From contig NZ_CP021358.1 of assembly GCF_002157205.1 (NCBI RefSeq), forward strand, positions 186,001 through 250,000: a stretch of 64,000 nt of DNA. The letters run 5' to 3'. The notes below the pieces were generated by a model. The model saw only the letters and a list, made by a program, of their open reading frames with translations. It made no database searches and was not told the origin of the DNA. Each line of letters begins with the position of its first letter. The first letter of the stretch is position 1. Shown here piece after piece: positions 37,711 to 46,986 of the stretch. The translations under genes and the position numbers were made by a program. This DNA comes from Kushneria marisflavi (lineage in GTDB: Bacteria > Pseudomonadota > Gammaproteobacteria > Pseudomonadales > Halomonadaceae).

Positions 37711-38571
37711 ATGTCACCGCAGTATCAGCTGATGGCGGAGCTGGAAAAGGCCTTTGATGACCTTGTCGAGGCCACGGAGGCCCTCATGGCTACGGCACGC
37801 CAGCATCCTCCCACCATGTGGCGCTTTGACGGTGAGGCCGATCTCGACTGGCTGATGCGGGCACTGACCGATTATTGGTATCAGGATGGTCAGGATGGAC
37901 GCGCAACACGCGATCATGTGGGCGTTGTGGTGGCCAATGATGTGCTGCTGGCGCACGCGCTGGACGTCAATCGGTATAAGGATATCTTCGCCCAACAGCT
38001 TGGCGTGGCCCGAAAGCAGCATCCTTCCATGATTGCCGAGCTCAAGGCCACACTACCCTTTCGCCATCCCGTACTGCACGATCATCTCAAGGGAAGCGGC
38101 ATGGCGCGCCTGCATCTCAAGCAGTGCTGGCGACGCATTCCGATCGCGGATGCTCCTGTCTCGCGCATTCGTCTGGCATGGTATTCCAGTGGTCGCTCGA
38201 TCAAGCGCATGAGCGTGGCCGAAGTAGAGGCCAAACTGGCCAGACTCAACAATGAAGCCGCGCATGTTCAGATCCAGTATCGTTTGCTGGCATCACTTCC
38301 CGATGGTGAAATGCTGGCGCAGGTACAAACACAAGCCCCCCTAATGCGCGCCAATCTGTTTTTTCGGGAACCGCTGGAAGATGGGCATACACGCCGCGCC
38401 ATGAACGTGGCCCTGCCACTTTTTGTCCCGGCCATGGATCATCGTCTGCCGCAGATCAATCAGCCGGCGCCAGAGCCACCAGAGAAGCGCACTCGCGCAT
38501 TGCGTGGAGACTCGAAAATCGAAAGCGAGCCCTTCATTCCCAGCCTGCGTATCTATCGATACCGCTATTAA
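37711..38571 (+). CDS. Divergent homologue of replication terminator protein Tus (Ter family)
   Basis: The 286-residue product resembles E. coli Tus (309 residues) along most of its length by eye. Matching blocks: VNRYKDIFAQQL against INKLKTTFEHIV; LP..VLHDHLKG against LP..WVHRHLPG; RLAWYSSGRSIKRM..EVEAKL against RFGWANKHIIKNL..EVLAQL; YRLLASLPDGEML against YQDIAALPQNAKL; and the C-terminus FIPSLRIYRY against IIPRLHLYVA. His123 falls where Tus has His144, the residue that locks the flipped cytosine of Ter; Phe140 is not conserved. Start 37711 has GGAG six bases upstream; the ATG at 37699 has its AGGA too close. Tus binds Ter sites and blocks DnaB from one side. Binding site and function here are inferred. 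Confidence 0.75.
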   Translation: MSPQYQLMAELEKAFDDLVEATEALMATARQHPPTMWRFDGEADLDWLMRALTDYWYQDGQDGRATRDHVGVVVANDVLLAHALDVNRYKDIFAQQLGVARKQHPSMIAELKATLPFRHPVLHDHLKGSGMARLHLKQCWRRIPIADAPVSRIRLAWYSSGRSIKRMSVAEVEAKLARLNNEAAHVQIQYRLLASLPDGEMLAQVQTQAPLMRANLFFREPLEDGHTRRAMNVALPLFVPAMDHRLPQINQPAPEPPEKRTRALRGDSKIESEPFIPSLRIYRYRY

Positions 38572-38577
38572 AGAGGC

Positions 38578-38883
38578 TTAAAAATCACCGCTGGGCTGCG
38601 GCAGCCGTTTCAGGTGAAAGTGCCGGGTAAGCCGGATTACAGGCCTGATCAGCATTTGCGCACTGCCGATAACAAAAAGCCAGGTACCGATCGACATTAG
38701 CGATGAATAAAAAAAACAGATACTGCCGATCAAAAACCAGATGCCAATCAACACATCATTAATGATACTGACGACTTCGTAGCGGCGGTGCACGACCAGC
38801 ATGTCGTGATTGAAATGTAGCGTTAGATCTCTTGTGTCGATGTTGTTTGATTTGTTGGACAAAATCGTCGGCTCCTCTGTCAT
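38578..38883 (-). CDS. YrhK-like small membrane protein
   Basis: About 100 residues with two hydrophobic helices (SIINDVLIGIWFLIGSICFF and a second around GTWLFVIGSAQMLI) and a basic end RLTRHFHLKRLP, the pattern of the YrhK family of unknown function. The start is unclear: ATG 38883 has no ribosome binding site, whereas a TTG at 38862 has AGAGGAG nine bases upstream; the ATG at 38913 lies in the loop of the sthA terminator and is unlikely. It converges on the Tus-like gene with a six-base gap. Confidence 0.7.
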   Translation of the reverse strand: MTEEPTILSNKSNNIDTRDLTLHFNHDMLVVHRRYEVVSIINDVLIGIWFLIGSICFFYSSLMSIGTWLFVIGSAQMLIRPVIRLTRHFHLKRLPQPSGDF

Positions 38884-38898
38884 GAACAATGGGTTCAC

Positions 38899-38923
38899 AA
38901 AAACGCCGACCATCAGGTCGGCG
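38899..38923 (-). terminator. Terminator after sthA
   Basis: On the minus strand CGCCGACC pairs with GGTCGGCG around a four-base loop and is followed by T5. It lies about 30 bases after the sthA stop. Confidence 0.88.
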
Positions 38924-38954
38924 CTGTTACAGCGTGTCAGACTGTATTGCCAGT

Positions 38955-40346
38955 CTAGTGTAGACGGTTGAGCCCGTTGTGCGCCGCGATGCGATAGGCT
39001 TCCGCCATGGTCGGATAGTTAAAGGTCGTATTCACGAAATAGGCCAGCGTGTTCGATTCACCAGACTGGTTCATGATCGCCTGTCCGATGTGAAGAATTT
39101 CGGAGGCCTGATCACCAAAGCAGTGGATACCATAAATCTCGAGCGTGCTCGGATTAAACAGAATCTTGAGTACGCCTACCGTATCACCGGTAATCTGCGC
39201 CCGTGCCGTATCCTTGAAAAAGGCCTGTCCTACCTCATATGGCGTCTTCGAATCCGTCAGCTCCCGTTCAGTCTTGCCCAGCGAACTGATCTCGGGAATG
39301 GTGTAAATCCCCGTGGGTATATCGTCGACGAACCGCGATTTTTTACTCAACGCATCGCCCGATGCCGACCGCCCCTGATCATAGGCAGCACTTGCAAGGC
39401 TTGGCCAGCCGATGACATCACCAGCGGCATGGATGTGTTCGACTCGAGTGCGATAACTGGTGTCGACCTGCAACTGTCCGCGTGAGTTGGACTCAAGCCC
39501 TGCGTTTTCCAGCTTGAGCGTATCGGTATTCCCCGTACGGCCATTGGCCCACATGAAGGCATCGGCACGCATTTTCTTGCCCGACTTGAGGTGCAGGGTA
39601 ACGCCGGTCTCATCCCCCTCAACGCGGGAGTATTCTTCGTTGTGGCGAATCTGCACACCGTTGTTGCGCAAGTGATAGGACAGTGCGTCGCTGATTTCAT
39701 CATCCAGAAAGGACAGCAGTCGATCGCGAGTATCGATCAGATCGACCTTCACACCAAGATTGGAAAAGATCGAGGCATACTCACAACCGATAACACCCGC
39801 GCCATAGATCATGATACGGCGTGGCGTATGCGTAAGACCCAGAATCGTATCAGAGCAGTAGATACGCGGATGTCTGAAGTTGACATCAGAAGGCCGATAG
39901 GGACGTGAGCCGGTGGCAATAACGATATTGTCGGCGACGAGCGACTCTCTGGCACCATGTCCGTCAGACACATGAATGGTATGAGGATCGGCAAAGGAAG
40001 CCGTCCCGAAAAACACGTCGATGCGATTGCGCGCGTAGAAGCGCGTGCGCATGGCAACCTGATCCTCGATCACGCGACGAGAGCGCTCAAGCATTCGAGG
40101 AAAAGACACCCAGCGTGGCTCTCCCAGATCCCTGAACATGGGATTGCTGTTGAACTGAACTACCTGCTTGACCGCGTGGCGCAGGGTCTTGGAAGGAATC
40201 GTACCCTTATGAGTACAGTTCCCCCCAACGGCTGACTGCATTTCAACGATGGCAACACGCTTATCGTGTTTGGCCGCGTTGACCGCCGCACTCTCACCTG
40301 CAGGCCCGGCACCCAGTACCACAACATCATACTGATAGGTCGGCAT
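38955..40346 (-). CDS. sthA: Soluble pyridine nucleotide transhydrogenase
   Basis: Energy-independent flavoprotein that exchanges electrons between NADPH and NAD+, usually burning excess NADPH. The 463-residue protein has the FAD motif [18 protein letters not shown], the SthA-type [17 protein letters not shown] in place of the redox disulfide of lipoamide dehydrogenases, the second nucleotide motif [19 protein letters not shown], and [20 protein letters not shown]. It starts three bases after the nqrM stop, so it is in one transcript with the NQR maturation gene, placing NADPH and NADH oxidation together. Confidence 0.95.
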   Translation of the reverse strand: MPTYQYDVVVLGAGPAGESAAVNAAKHDKRVAIVEMQSAVGGNCTHKGTIPSKTLRHAVKQVVQFNSNPMFRDLGEPRWVSFPRMLERSRRVIEDQVAMRTRFYARNRIDVFFGTASFADPHTIHVSDGHGARESLVADNIVIATGSRPYRPSDVNFRHPRIYCSDTILGLTHTPRRIMIYGAGVIGCEYASIFSNLGVKVDLIDTRDRLLSFLDDEISDALSYHLRNNGVQIRHNEEYSRVEGDETGVTLHLKSGKKMRADAFMWANGRTGNTDTLKLENAGLESNSRGQLQVDTSYRTRVEHIHAAGDVIGWPSLASAAYDQGRSASGDALSKKSRFVDDIPTGIYTIPEISSLGKTERELTDSKTPYEVGQAFFKDTARAQITGDTVGVLKILFNPSTLEIYGIHCFGDQASEILHIGQAIMNQSGESNTLAYFVNTTFNYPTMAEAYRIAAHNGLNRLH

Positions 40347-40349
40347 GAA

Positions 40350-40604
40350 TTACGACGCTCCAGTCTTGCGGCTTGCATCGAGCGCCAGCTCGGGTCGATA
40401 GGTCACCTGCTGCAGCTTTTCCTTGCGCTGCTGCTCCTCACAGACCTCGTCCTTGCCGCCACAAATATCACATCCCTGCTTGAGCCCCAGATTATTGAGT
40501 CCGCCACACGAGCCACTGATGGGCTTGCGCCCCAGTAGGACACCCACTGACATGACGCCTACGACAAGCAGCATGACTGCCAGCACTATTAACCATAACA
40601 GCAT
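40350..40604 (-). CDS. nqrM: NQR maturation factor NqrM
   Basis: Small membrane protein (DUF539) needed to mature Na+-NQR, probably by delivering iron to the membrane-embedded Cys4 site between NqrD and NqrE. The 84-residue product has one N-terminal helix (LLWLIVLAVMLLVVGVMSVG) and the conserved cysteines in GSCGGLNNLG and CDICGGKDEVC. ATG 40604 has AGGAG six bases upstream; the longer frame to 40736 does not. It lies after the nqrF terminator and is coupled to sthA. Confidence 0.93.
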   Translation of the reverse strand: MLLWLIVLAVMLLVVGVMSVGVLLGRKPISGSCGGLNNLGLKQGCDICGGKDEVCEEQQRKEKLQQVTYRPELALDASRKTGAS

Positions 40605-40725
40605 GGATTGCTCCTGTTCGTTATCAGTCATCATCGACCAGCGATGGACCGTAGTGACCATTTTAACCGCCATGCCCATACAAGCACCAATGCCTGCAAG
40701 ACAATCGAGTCGATACCCCTGAAAC

Positions 40726-40753
40726 AAAAACGGCACCGGGGTTACCGGTGCCG
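40726..40753 (-). terminator. Terminator at the end of nqrABCDEF
   Basis: On the minus strand CGGCACCGG pairs with CCGGTGCCG around a five-base loop and is followed by TTTTTG, 17 bases after the nqrF stop. nqrM and sthA beyond it need read-through or their own promoter. Confidence 0.9.
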
Positions 40754-40769
40754 CAGGGAAGGCTCGGAA

Positions 40770-42002
40770 TCAGCCGCCGAAATCATCAAGCAGAATGTTT
40801 TCCGGCTCGACCCCCATATCGAGGAGCATCTTGACGACCGATGCGTTCATCATCGGCGGTCCGCACATGTAATACTCACAATCTTCAGGCGCCGGATGAT
40901 CCTTCAGGTAGTTTTCATACAGTACGTTATGGATAAAGCCTGTCTTACCGGTCCAATTGTCTTCTGGCTGCGGGTCGGACAGAGCCAGATGCCACTCGAA
41001 GTTCGGGTTCTCTTCCTCCAGTCGGTCATATTCATCGTTATAAAACGATTCACGTACCGAACGGGCACCATACCAGAACGAGATCTTGCGATCGGTACCA
41101 AGACGCTTGAGCTGATCGAAAATATGGCTTCGCATTGGCGCCATTCCCGCACCGCCACCGATGAAGATCATCTCGGCATCGGTGTCCTTGGCAAAAAACT
41201 CGCCAAAGGGCCCGTAAACCGTAACCTTGTCACCCGGCTTGAGGCTGAATACCCAGCTCGACATGAGCCCCGGCTGATGACTCGAGTTGGGCGGCGGCGT
41301 TGCAATACGGATATTGAACTTGAGAATGCCCTTCTCTTCCGGATAGTTGGCCATCGAGTAGGCACGAATCACCGGCTCGGTCGTTTTGGTTTTCAGGTTG
41401 AAAAAGCCGAACCTGTCCCAATCGCCCCGGTATTCTTCAGCAATGTCAAACTTGCTGAAATCAACTTCATATGGCGGCGCCTCAAGCTGCATATAACCGC
41501 CGGCACGGAAGGCCACGTTCTCGCCTTCAGGCAGTCGCAGCGTCAACTCCTTGATGAAGGTGGCCACGTTGTCATTATCAACAACGGTGCATTCCCATTT
41601 CTTGACGCCGAAGACATCCTCAGGTACTTCGATCTTCATGTCCTGCTTGACCGGCACCTGACAGGAAAGACGCCACCCTTCCTTCTTTTCACCCATGGTG
41701 AAATGGCTTTCTTCGGTTGCAAGTATCGAACCGCCACCTTCCTGCACACGGCACTTGCACTGCGCGCAGGAGCCGCCGCCACCGCAGGCAGAGGACAAGA
41801 AAATGCCCTGACCGGCCAGCGTCTGTAAAAGCTTGCCGCCGGCCTGCGTTGTGATGGTGCTTTCAGGATCACCATTGATTTCAATGGTGACATCACCGCT
41901 GCTAACCAGTCGGCTGCGAGCGGAAAGGATAATGGCCACAAGGCCAAGAATAATCAGCGTGAACATGACCACGCCAACGATGATGACAGAGATATCTACC
42001 AT
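40770..42002 (-). CDS. nqrF: Na+-translocating NADH:quinone reductase subunit F
   Basis: Entry point of electrons: binds NADH, FAD and a 2Fe-2S cluster. The 410-residue protein has one N-terminal membrane helix, a ferredoxin-like domain with cysteines in [15 protein letters not shown] and RLSCQVPV, the FAD motif RAYSMANYP and the NADH-binding [19 protein letters not shown]. The C-terminal [16 protein letters not shown] and LDDFGG are typical. Last gene of the operon, 34 bases after nqrE and followed by a terminator. Confidence 0.97.
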   Translation of the reverse strand: MVDISVIIVGVVMFTLIILGLVAIILSARSRLVSSGDVTIEINGDPESTITTQAGGKLLQTLAGQGIFLSSACGGGGSCAQCKCRVQEGGGSILATEESHFTMGEKKEGWRLSCQVPVKQDMKIEVPEDVFGVKKWECTVVDNDNVATFIKELTLRLPEGENVAFRAGGYMQLEAPPYEVDFSKFDIAEEYRGDWDRFGFFNLKTKTTEPVIRAYSMANYPEEKGILKFNIRIATPPPNSSHQPGLMSSWVFSLKPGDKVTVYGPFGEFFAKDTDAEMIFIGGGAGMAPMRSHIFDQLKRLGTDRKISFWYGARSVRESFYNDEYDRLEEENPNFEWHLALSDPQPEDNWTGKTGFIHNVLYENYLKDHPAPEDCEYYMCGPPMMNASVVKMLLDMGVEPENILLDDFGG

Positions 42003-42036
42003 GACTCGTTTCCTTGCTCAGTCGATGATCCGCCGC

Positions 42037-42657
42037 TTACAGCTGAACGCCGGAAAACGACATGAAGCCCAGTGACATCAGACCAACGGTCAGGAAGGTA
42101 ATGCCCAATCCCTGAAGTCCGGCCGGTACATCGCTGTACTTGAGTTTTTCACGAATACCCGCCAGAGCCGCAATAGCCAGTGCCCAGCCAACCCCGGCAC
42201 CAAGTCCGTAAACTACCGACTCGCCGAAGGCGTAATCGCGCTGCACCATGAACAGCGCTGCCCCCATGATGGCGCAATTTACCGTGATCAGCGGCAGGTA
42301 GATGCCCAGCGTGTTGTAAAGCGCCGGCACAAACTTGTCGAGAAACATCTCAAGAATCTGAACGATGGCGGCAATCACACCGATGTAGCTCAGAAGCCCC
42401 AGAAACGACAGGTCGATGTTTTCGGCGCCCTCAATACCCGTCCACGACAACGCACCCGCCTTGAGCAGATAGTTCAGGATCAGGTTATTGGCCGGCACGG
42501 TAATGGTCAGAACAACAATGACCGCCACGCCCAGACCGATGGCCGAGGAGACCTTCTTGGACACGGCCAGAAACGTGCACATGCCCAGGAAGAACGCCAG
42601 TGCCATGTTTTCAACAAATACAGCCTTGATGAAAAGGCTCAGGTAATGTTCAAACAT
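42037..42657 (-). CDS. nqrE: Na+-NQR subunit E
   Basis: Membrane subunit of six helices that with NqrD forms the inverted pair holding the buried iron site. The 206-residue protein opens [32 protein letters not shown], with the cysteine in GMCTFLA as one iron ligand and the second in [11 protein letters not shown]. The start codon overlaps the nqrD stop by one base (TAATG), the coupling seen throughout the operon. Confidence 0.96.
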   Translation of the reverse strand: MFEHYLSLFIKAVFVENMALAFFLGMCTFLAVSKKVSSAIGLGVAVIVVLTITVPANNLILNYLLKAGALSWTGIEGAENIDLSFLGLLSYIGVIAAIVQILEMFLDKFVPALYNTLGIYLPLITVNCAIMGAALFMVQRDYAFGESVVYGLGAGVGWALAIAALAGIREKLKYSDVPAGLQGLGITFLTVGLMSLGFMSFSGVQL

Positions 42658-43337
42658 TACACGCTCCCCTGTGCAGTCTGCGGTTTTGTATTGGTCGTGA
42701 TCTTGAACTCACTCGTCTCGACCTGCTGCGGGCTAAGGCTTCTGATAGCCCAGATCAACAGACCAATCACGAAGAAGGCAGAAGGCGGCAGCAGCATAAG
42801 ACCGTTGGGCACATACCAGCCACCGTCATTGATGGTCGGCATGATGGTAATGCCGAACACCGAGCCCGAGCCCAGCAGCTCGCGGAAGAAACCGACCGCC
42901 AGCAGGATAAAGGTGTACCCCAGACCGTTACCGACACCATCCAGAAAGCTGAGGACGGGGCCATTTTGCATGGCATAGGCCTCGGCACGGCCCATGACGA
43001 TACAGTTGGTAATGATCAGACCCACAAATACCGACAGCTGCTTGGACAGGTCGTAGGCAAACGCTCTCAACAACTGATCCACCACGATGACCAGCGAAGC
43101 AATGATGGTCATCTGAATGATGATGCGAATCGATGATGGCATGTGATTGCGAATCAACGAGACGAACATGTTCGAAAAGGCCGTAACCGCAATAACCGCC
43201 AGCCCCATGACCAGCGAAGTGCTCATGGAGTTGGTCACCGCCAGCGCACTACATATCCCGAGGATCTGCAATGCAATGGGGTTATTCTGAAAAATGGGAG
43301 TTATCAGCAGACCCTTGGCTGTATCAGTTTTTGCCAT
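42657..43337 (-). CDS. nqrD: Na+-NQR subunit D
   Basis: Six-helix membrane subunit, partner of NqrE. The 226-residue protein includes the iron-ligand cysteines in [13 protein letters not shown] and [12 protein letters not shown], and [12 protein letters not shown] near the end. ATG 43337 has AAGGAG seven bases upstream; the frame also allows a TTG at 43343. Two bases separate it from the nqrC stop. Confidence 0.96.
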   Translation of the reverse strand: MAKTDTAKGLLITPIFQNNPIALQILGICSALAVTNSMSTSLVMGLAVIAVTAFSNMFVSLIRNHMPSSIRIIIQMTIIASLVIVVDQLLRAFAYDLSKQLSVFVGLIITNCIVMGRAEAYAMQNGPVLSFLDGVGNGLGYTFILLAVGFFRELLGSGSVFGITIMPTINDGGWYVPNGLMLLPPSAFFVIGLLIWAIRSLSPQQVETSEFKITTNTKPQTAQGSV

Positions 43338-43339
43338 GA

Positions 43340-44125
43340 TCAAGCTCCTTGTGAAGTGTCACGAAAGCGCGCCAGATACTTGGCAAAACCTTCGTCGCCC
43401 ATCCAGAACTGCAGCAGGTTGGTGACACCCGTGCTGGTCAGGGTAGCACCGGAAAGCGCATCCACCTTGTGTTCTGCATCAGGTGTGTTGCTGCCAACGC
43501 CGCCCTTGACGAGCCGAATGGCGGGATCGGTGCTGCCCTCGGGATAGATTTCCTTGCCGGGCCAGAGTGACTTCCAGCGGGGGTTGTCCACCTCACCACC
43601 AAGCCCTGGCGTCTCGCCCTGATCGTAAAACGACAGGCCAACGACGGTATTGCCATCGCCTTCCAGTGCCAGATAACCCAACATTAGCGACCACAGGCCC
43701 TGACCTCGAACCGGCAGAATGATCTCATCGGGGTTATCGGGGTCACCTACAAGATAGACCGTGGCATAGTTCTCGACGCGGCCACCAAGGCCGGCCCGAT
43801 CCTCCGGACCGCTCAGGGTTCGCGACATGGCCGGATCCTGAGTGGAAGCAATCTGATTAAAGCGGTCGGGGTCGATGTCGTCGACATACTCACCGCTACG
43901 AAGATCCACCACACGCTGAGTGATCTCACCAAATTGCTGCTCAACGCTTTTACCGGGCGCCATCAGGTTGGCAACCTGCAGGATATTGGTCTTGCGATCC
44001 AGTTCCTGATTTTGCTGCTGGGTCGGCCTTAGCGCCACGGCCGCCGTGGACACCACCACGGAGCAGACCACGCACAGGGACAGCGCCACCGTTAGCGTTT
44101 TCTTGATCGAATCATTATTGGCCAT
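43340..44125 (-). CDS. nqrC: Na+-NQR subunit C
   Basis: Periplasmic flavoprotein subunit anchored by one N-terminal helix ([21 protein letters not shown]). FMN is attached covalently to a threonine in the SGAT-type motif, here [11 protein letters not shown] near residue 225. The protein has 261 residues. Other family blocks are [15 protein letters not shown] and [19 protein letters not shown]. The start overlaps the nqrB stop (TGATG). The flavin transferase ApbE that should modify it is not in this cluster. Confidence 0.96.
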   Translation of the reverse strand: MANNDSIKKTLTVALSLCVVCSVVVSTAAVALRPTQQQNQELDRKTNILQVANLMAPGKSVEQQFGEITQRVVDLRSGEYVDDIDPDRFNQIASTQDPAMSRTLSGPEDRAGLGGRVENYATVYLVGDPDNPDEIILPVRGQGLWSLMLGYLALEGDGNTVVGLSFYDQGETPGLGGEVDNPRWKSLWPGKEIYPEGSTDPAIRLVKGGVGSNTPDAEHKVDALSGATLTSTGVTNLLQFWMGDEGFAKYLARFRDTSQGA

Positions 44126-45351
44126 CAGGCAACCTCCTTATCCCTTGACGGCATAAGACGCTTCTGCCGACGTTTGATATTGGCCTGAACGATAAAGTGG
44201 TCGATCAGCGGTGCGAAAAGATTGGCGAACAGGATGGCCAGCATGATGCCTTCTGGAAAGGCCGGGTTGGCGACCCTGATCAGCACCGTCATGAACCCGA
44301 TCAGTGCGCCGAAGATCAGCTTGCCTGTATTGGTCATGGAAGCGGAGACAGGGTCGGTGGCCATGAAGATCATGCCAAAGGCAAAGCCGCCGATAACCAG
44401 ATGCCAGTACCAGGGCAATGCGAACATCGGATTGGTATCGGAGCCAATCAGATTGAAAAGCGTTGCAGTGGCAACCATGCCCAGGAACACACCCAGAATA
44501 ATGCGCCAGGAAGCAACACGGGTCCAGATCATGACCAGACCACCCAGTAGAATCATGAGCGTTGAGGTCTCACCGATACTGCCCTGGATAAAGCCCAGAA
44601 ACGCATTGATCCAGGGGGTCTGGGCAACCAGCTGATCGACACCGCCCTGCGCTGCGGTAGAAAGTGCTGTAGCGCCGGTATAGCCGTCGGCCGGTACCCA
44701 GACGGAATCACCCGACAGCTGTGCCGGATAGGCAAAGTAGAGGAAGGCGCGACCGGTCAAAGCCGGGTTGAGGAAGTTCTTGCCAGTCCCGCCAAACACT
44801 TCCTTGCCAATCACCACACCAAAGGTGATGCCCAAGGCAACCTGCCACAGCGGCACAGTGGCCGGCAGAATCAGGGCAAACAAAACGGAGGTGACGAAGA
44901 ACCCTTCATTGACCTCGTGACCACGGCGAATGGCAAACAGGACTTCCCAGAAGCCACCCACGATAAAGGTCACGGCATAAATGGGGACAAACCACGTTGC
45001 CCCAAGAACAAAATTGCCCCATATACTGCCTGGATCATGTCCTCCTGCCAGTGCCATGACGACCGCTTCACGCCATCCTTCCAGCGCGCCGTAGTTGTCA
45101 GCAATGGCAACATTGGCCTGCAGACCCACGTTGTACATGCCAAAGAACATGGCCGGGAAGGTACACATCCAGACCGTGATCATGATGCGCTTGAGATCAA
45201 TACCATCACGTACGTGTGATGTTGATCCTGTCACATGGCCCGGCGAATAAAAAATGGTATCCACCGCTTCATACAAGGCGTAGAAGCGCTGATACTTGCC
45301 GCCCTCATGGAAGTGGGGCTCGATATTATCCAGTAAACGACGAATCCCCAT
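44125..45351 (-). CDS. nqrB: Na+-NQR subunit B
   Basis: Large membrane subunit with covalent FMN and the Na+ path; also binds riboflavin and lies near the quinone site. The 408-residue protein keeps [23 protein letters not shown]-type helices and the FMN threonine in GYTGATALS. The start could be 45354 or 45351; 45351 has GAGG seven bases away and gives the family-typical [11 protein letters not shown] opening. It overlaps or abuts the nqrA stop. Confidence 0.95.
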   Translation of the reverse strand: MGIRRLLDNIEPHFHEGGKYQRFYALYEAVDTIFYSPGHVTGSTSHVRDGIDLKRIMITVWMCTFPAMFFGMYNVGLQANVAIADNYGALEGWREAVVMALAGGHDPGSIWGNFVLGATWFVPIYAVTFIVGGFWEVLFAIRRGHEVNEGFFVTSVLFALILPATVPLWQVALGITFGVVIGKEVFGGTGKNFLNPALTGRAFLYFAYPAQLSGDSVWVPADGYTGATALSTAAQGGVDQLVAQTPWINAFLGFIQGSIGETSTLMILLGGLVMIWTRVASWRIILGVFLGMVATATLFNLIGSDTNPMFALPWYWHLVIGGFAFGMIFMATDPVSASMTNTGKLIFGALIGFMTVLIRVANPAFPEGIMLAILFANLFAPLIDHFIVQANIKRRQKRLMPSRDKEVA

Positions 45352-45353
45352 CA

Positions 45354-46709
45354 TCAGACCTCTTTCTCGATCGTTGTCAGATTGTCGCGCAGGATCGGAC
45401 CATACTCATACTTGCCAGGGCAGACATAGGTACAAAGCGCCAGATCTTCCTCGTCAAGTTCCAGACACCCCAGCTGCATGGCCACCTCTATATCCCCAAC
45501 GATCAGCGAACGCAGCAGCTGAGTCGGAAGGATATCCAGAGGCATGATCTGTTCGTAAGAGCCGATTGGTACCATGGCACGCTCGGAGCCGTTGGTACTG
45601 GTATTGGGCCGGAATGAGGCCGGTCGTGTCAGCCGCGACAGATAGATGCCGGTAGCAGAATGCCGGTCGAGGCCCAGCGATAGCCAGCCTAACAGAGCGC
45701 GTTTGTGACCTTCTTCAATCAATGACACCTGCAGGTGATAACGACCGAGATAGGCCGTCTCGTCTTTGGCAGTGCTGCCACCGAACACCGACCCTGAGAT
45801 GACACGAACATCCTGGTGGCTCTCGACTTCACCGGCAAGGAGTTCATCAAGGCTTGCACCAAGACGTGTACGCACCAGCCGCGGTTTTTTGGCCGCCGGA
45901 CCACCCAGTGCCACCACACGTCGCGTGTCCAGACGACCCTGCGTGAACGTGGCCCCAATGGCCATGACATCCTGATAGTTCAGATGCCATACCTGTCGAC
46001 TGATACCAACAGGCGAAAGGTAGTGTATGTGAGTCCCAGCCAGACCTGCCGGATGAGGACCGGAAAAGCGTTCATGCGCTACCCCGTCAATTTCCCCACC
46101 GGGCACTTCGGCGTTCGGCGCGGTACACAGATAGACCTTACCTTCGGTCAGGTGTCGTATAACCTTGAGTCCATTGACGAAGTCATCGCGGCGCTCCTGA
46201 ATCACGGGTTCCGGATCAGCACTGAGTGGATGCGTGTCAATGGCCGTCACAAAGATATTGAGCGGGTGCTCGGACACCGACGGCACCCGGGAAAATGGAC
46301 GCTTTCTAAAGCTGGTCCAAAGGCCGGTAGCCACCAGTTGATCAACGACGGTCTGGCGTTCCAGCGTGTCGAGACGTTCAGGATCGTGGCGCTCAATGAC
46401 AGGCGCCTCGGCATCGCTGTTTTCATCAACCCGAATGACCACCGACAAAAGACGGCGTTTCTCGCCACGATTGATGGCGACTACTTCACCAGCAGCCGGC
46501 GCCACATAGCGTACGCCTTCGGTTTTCTTGTCAGTGAAAAGTAACTGACCAAGCGATACCCGGTCTCCCTCGCGGACTTCCATGGTTGGCCGCATGCCGA
46601 TGTAATCAGGGCCAAGAACAGCCACATGCTTCACCGGCTGACCATTATCGATGGTCTGGGAAGGTGAACCCGCGATGGGGAGATCCAGGCCTCGTTTGAC
46701 TTCGATCAT
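45354..46709 (-). CDS. nqrA: Na+-NQR subunit A
   Basis: Cytoplasmic subunit implicated in quinone binding. The 451-residue protein begins [18 protein letters not shown], the usual NqrA opening, and contains [35 protein letters not shown] and [18 protein letters not shown]. It is the first gene of nqrABCDEF. The ribosome binding site is weak (GCGAG). A perfect TATAAT about 180 bases upstream suggests a long leader. Confidence 0.96.
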   Translation of the reverse strand: MIEVKRGLDLPIAGSPSQTIDNGQPVKHVAVLGPDYIGMRPTMEVREGDRVSLGQLLFTDKKTEGVRYVAPAAGEVVAINRGEKRRLLSVVIRVDENSDAEAPVIERHDPERLDTLERQTVVDQLVATGLWTSFRKRPFSRVPSVSEHPLNIFVTAIDTHPLSADPEPVIQERRDDFVNGLKVIRHLTEGKVYLCTAPNAEVPGGEIDGVAHERFSGPHPAGLAGTHIHYLSPVGISRQVWHLNYQDVMAIGATFTQGRLDTRRVVALGGPAAKKPRLVRTRLGASLDELLAGEVESHQDVRVISGSVFGGSTAKDETAYLGRYHLQVSLIEEGHKRALLGWLSLGLDRHSATGIYLSRLTRPASFRPNTSTNGSERAMVPIGSYEQIMPLDILPTQLLRSLIVGDIEVAMQLGCLELDEEDLALCTYVCPGKYEYGPILRDNLTTIEKEV

Positions 46710-46885
46710 AGTCTCGCCCAGTAGTCGAATCTGATGCAGTCATGCAGGGTTTGATAACCGTTCGACGCAAGCTATTGATAGCAACCGTTGTTACCGGTGA
46801 TCCCCTTGGGTGATGATCAATCAGATGAGATGTTTCGGTGATCCGCAAGAGCGGACATGATTTAGCACGGTTAAAAACCAGCCGT

Positions 46886-46891
46886 ATTATA
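46886..46891 (-). promoter_or_regulatory. Candidate -10 of the nqr operon
   Basis: Perfect TATAAT on the minus strand with a weak -35 (TGGTTT) at 17 bases. The start would be near 46879, giving a leader of about 170 bases before nqrA that includes a small TCCGC-TCTT-GCGGA hairpin. Confidence 0.5.
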
Positions 46892-46950
46892 AGGAGCTGG
46901 AACATGAAAAACCACATGCGTTACAAGGGATTCACGTCAGACTCGAGGAA

Positions 46951-46972
46951 CTCCTGGACCAAAGTCCAGGAG
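46951..46972 (-). terminator. Hairpin after gap
   Basis: Perfect 9-bp stem CTCCTGGAC with GTCCAGGAG around a four-base loop, 14 bases after the gap stop on the minus strand. The downstream sequence (TTCCTC) is only partly T-rich, so termination strength is uncertain. Confidence 0.55.
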
Positions 46973-46986
46973 GAAATGCGATCATT

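Noticed and set aside
40608-41828. Plus-strand 406-codon open frame
   Set aside because: Antisense to nqrF and the nqrF-nqrM spacer; the real genes on the other strand are unmistakable.
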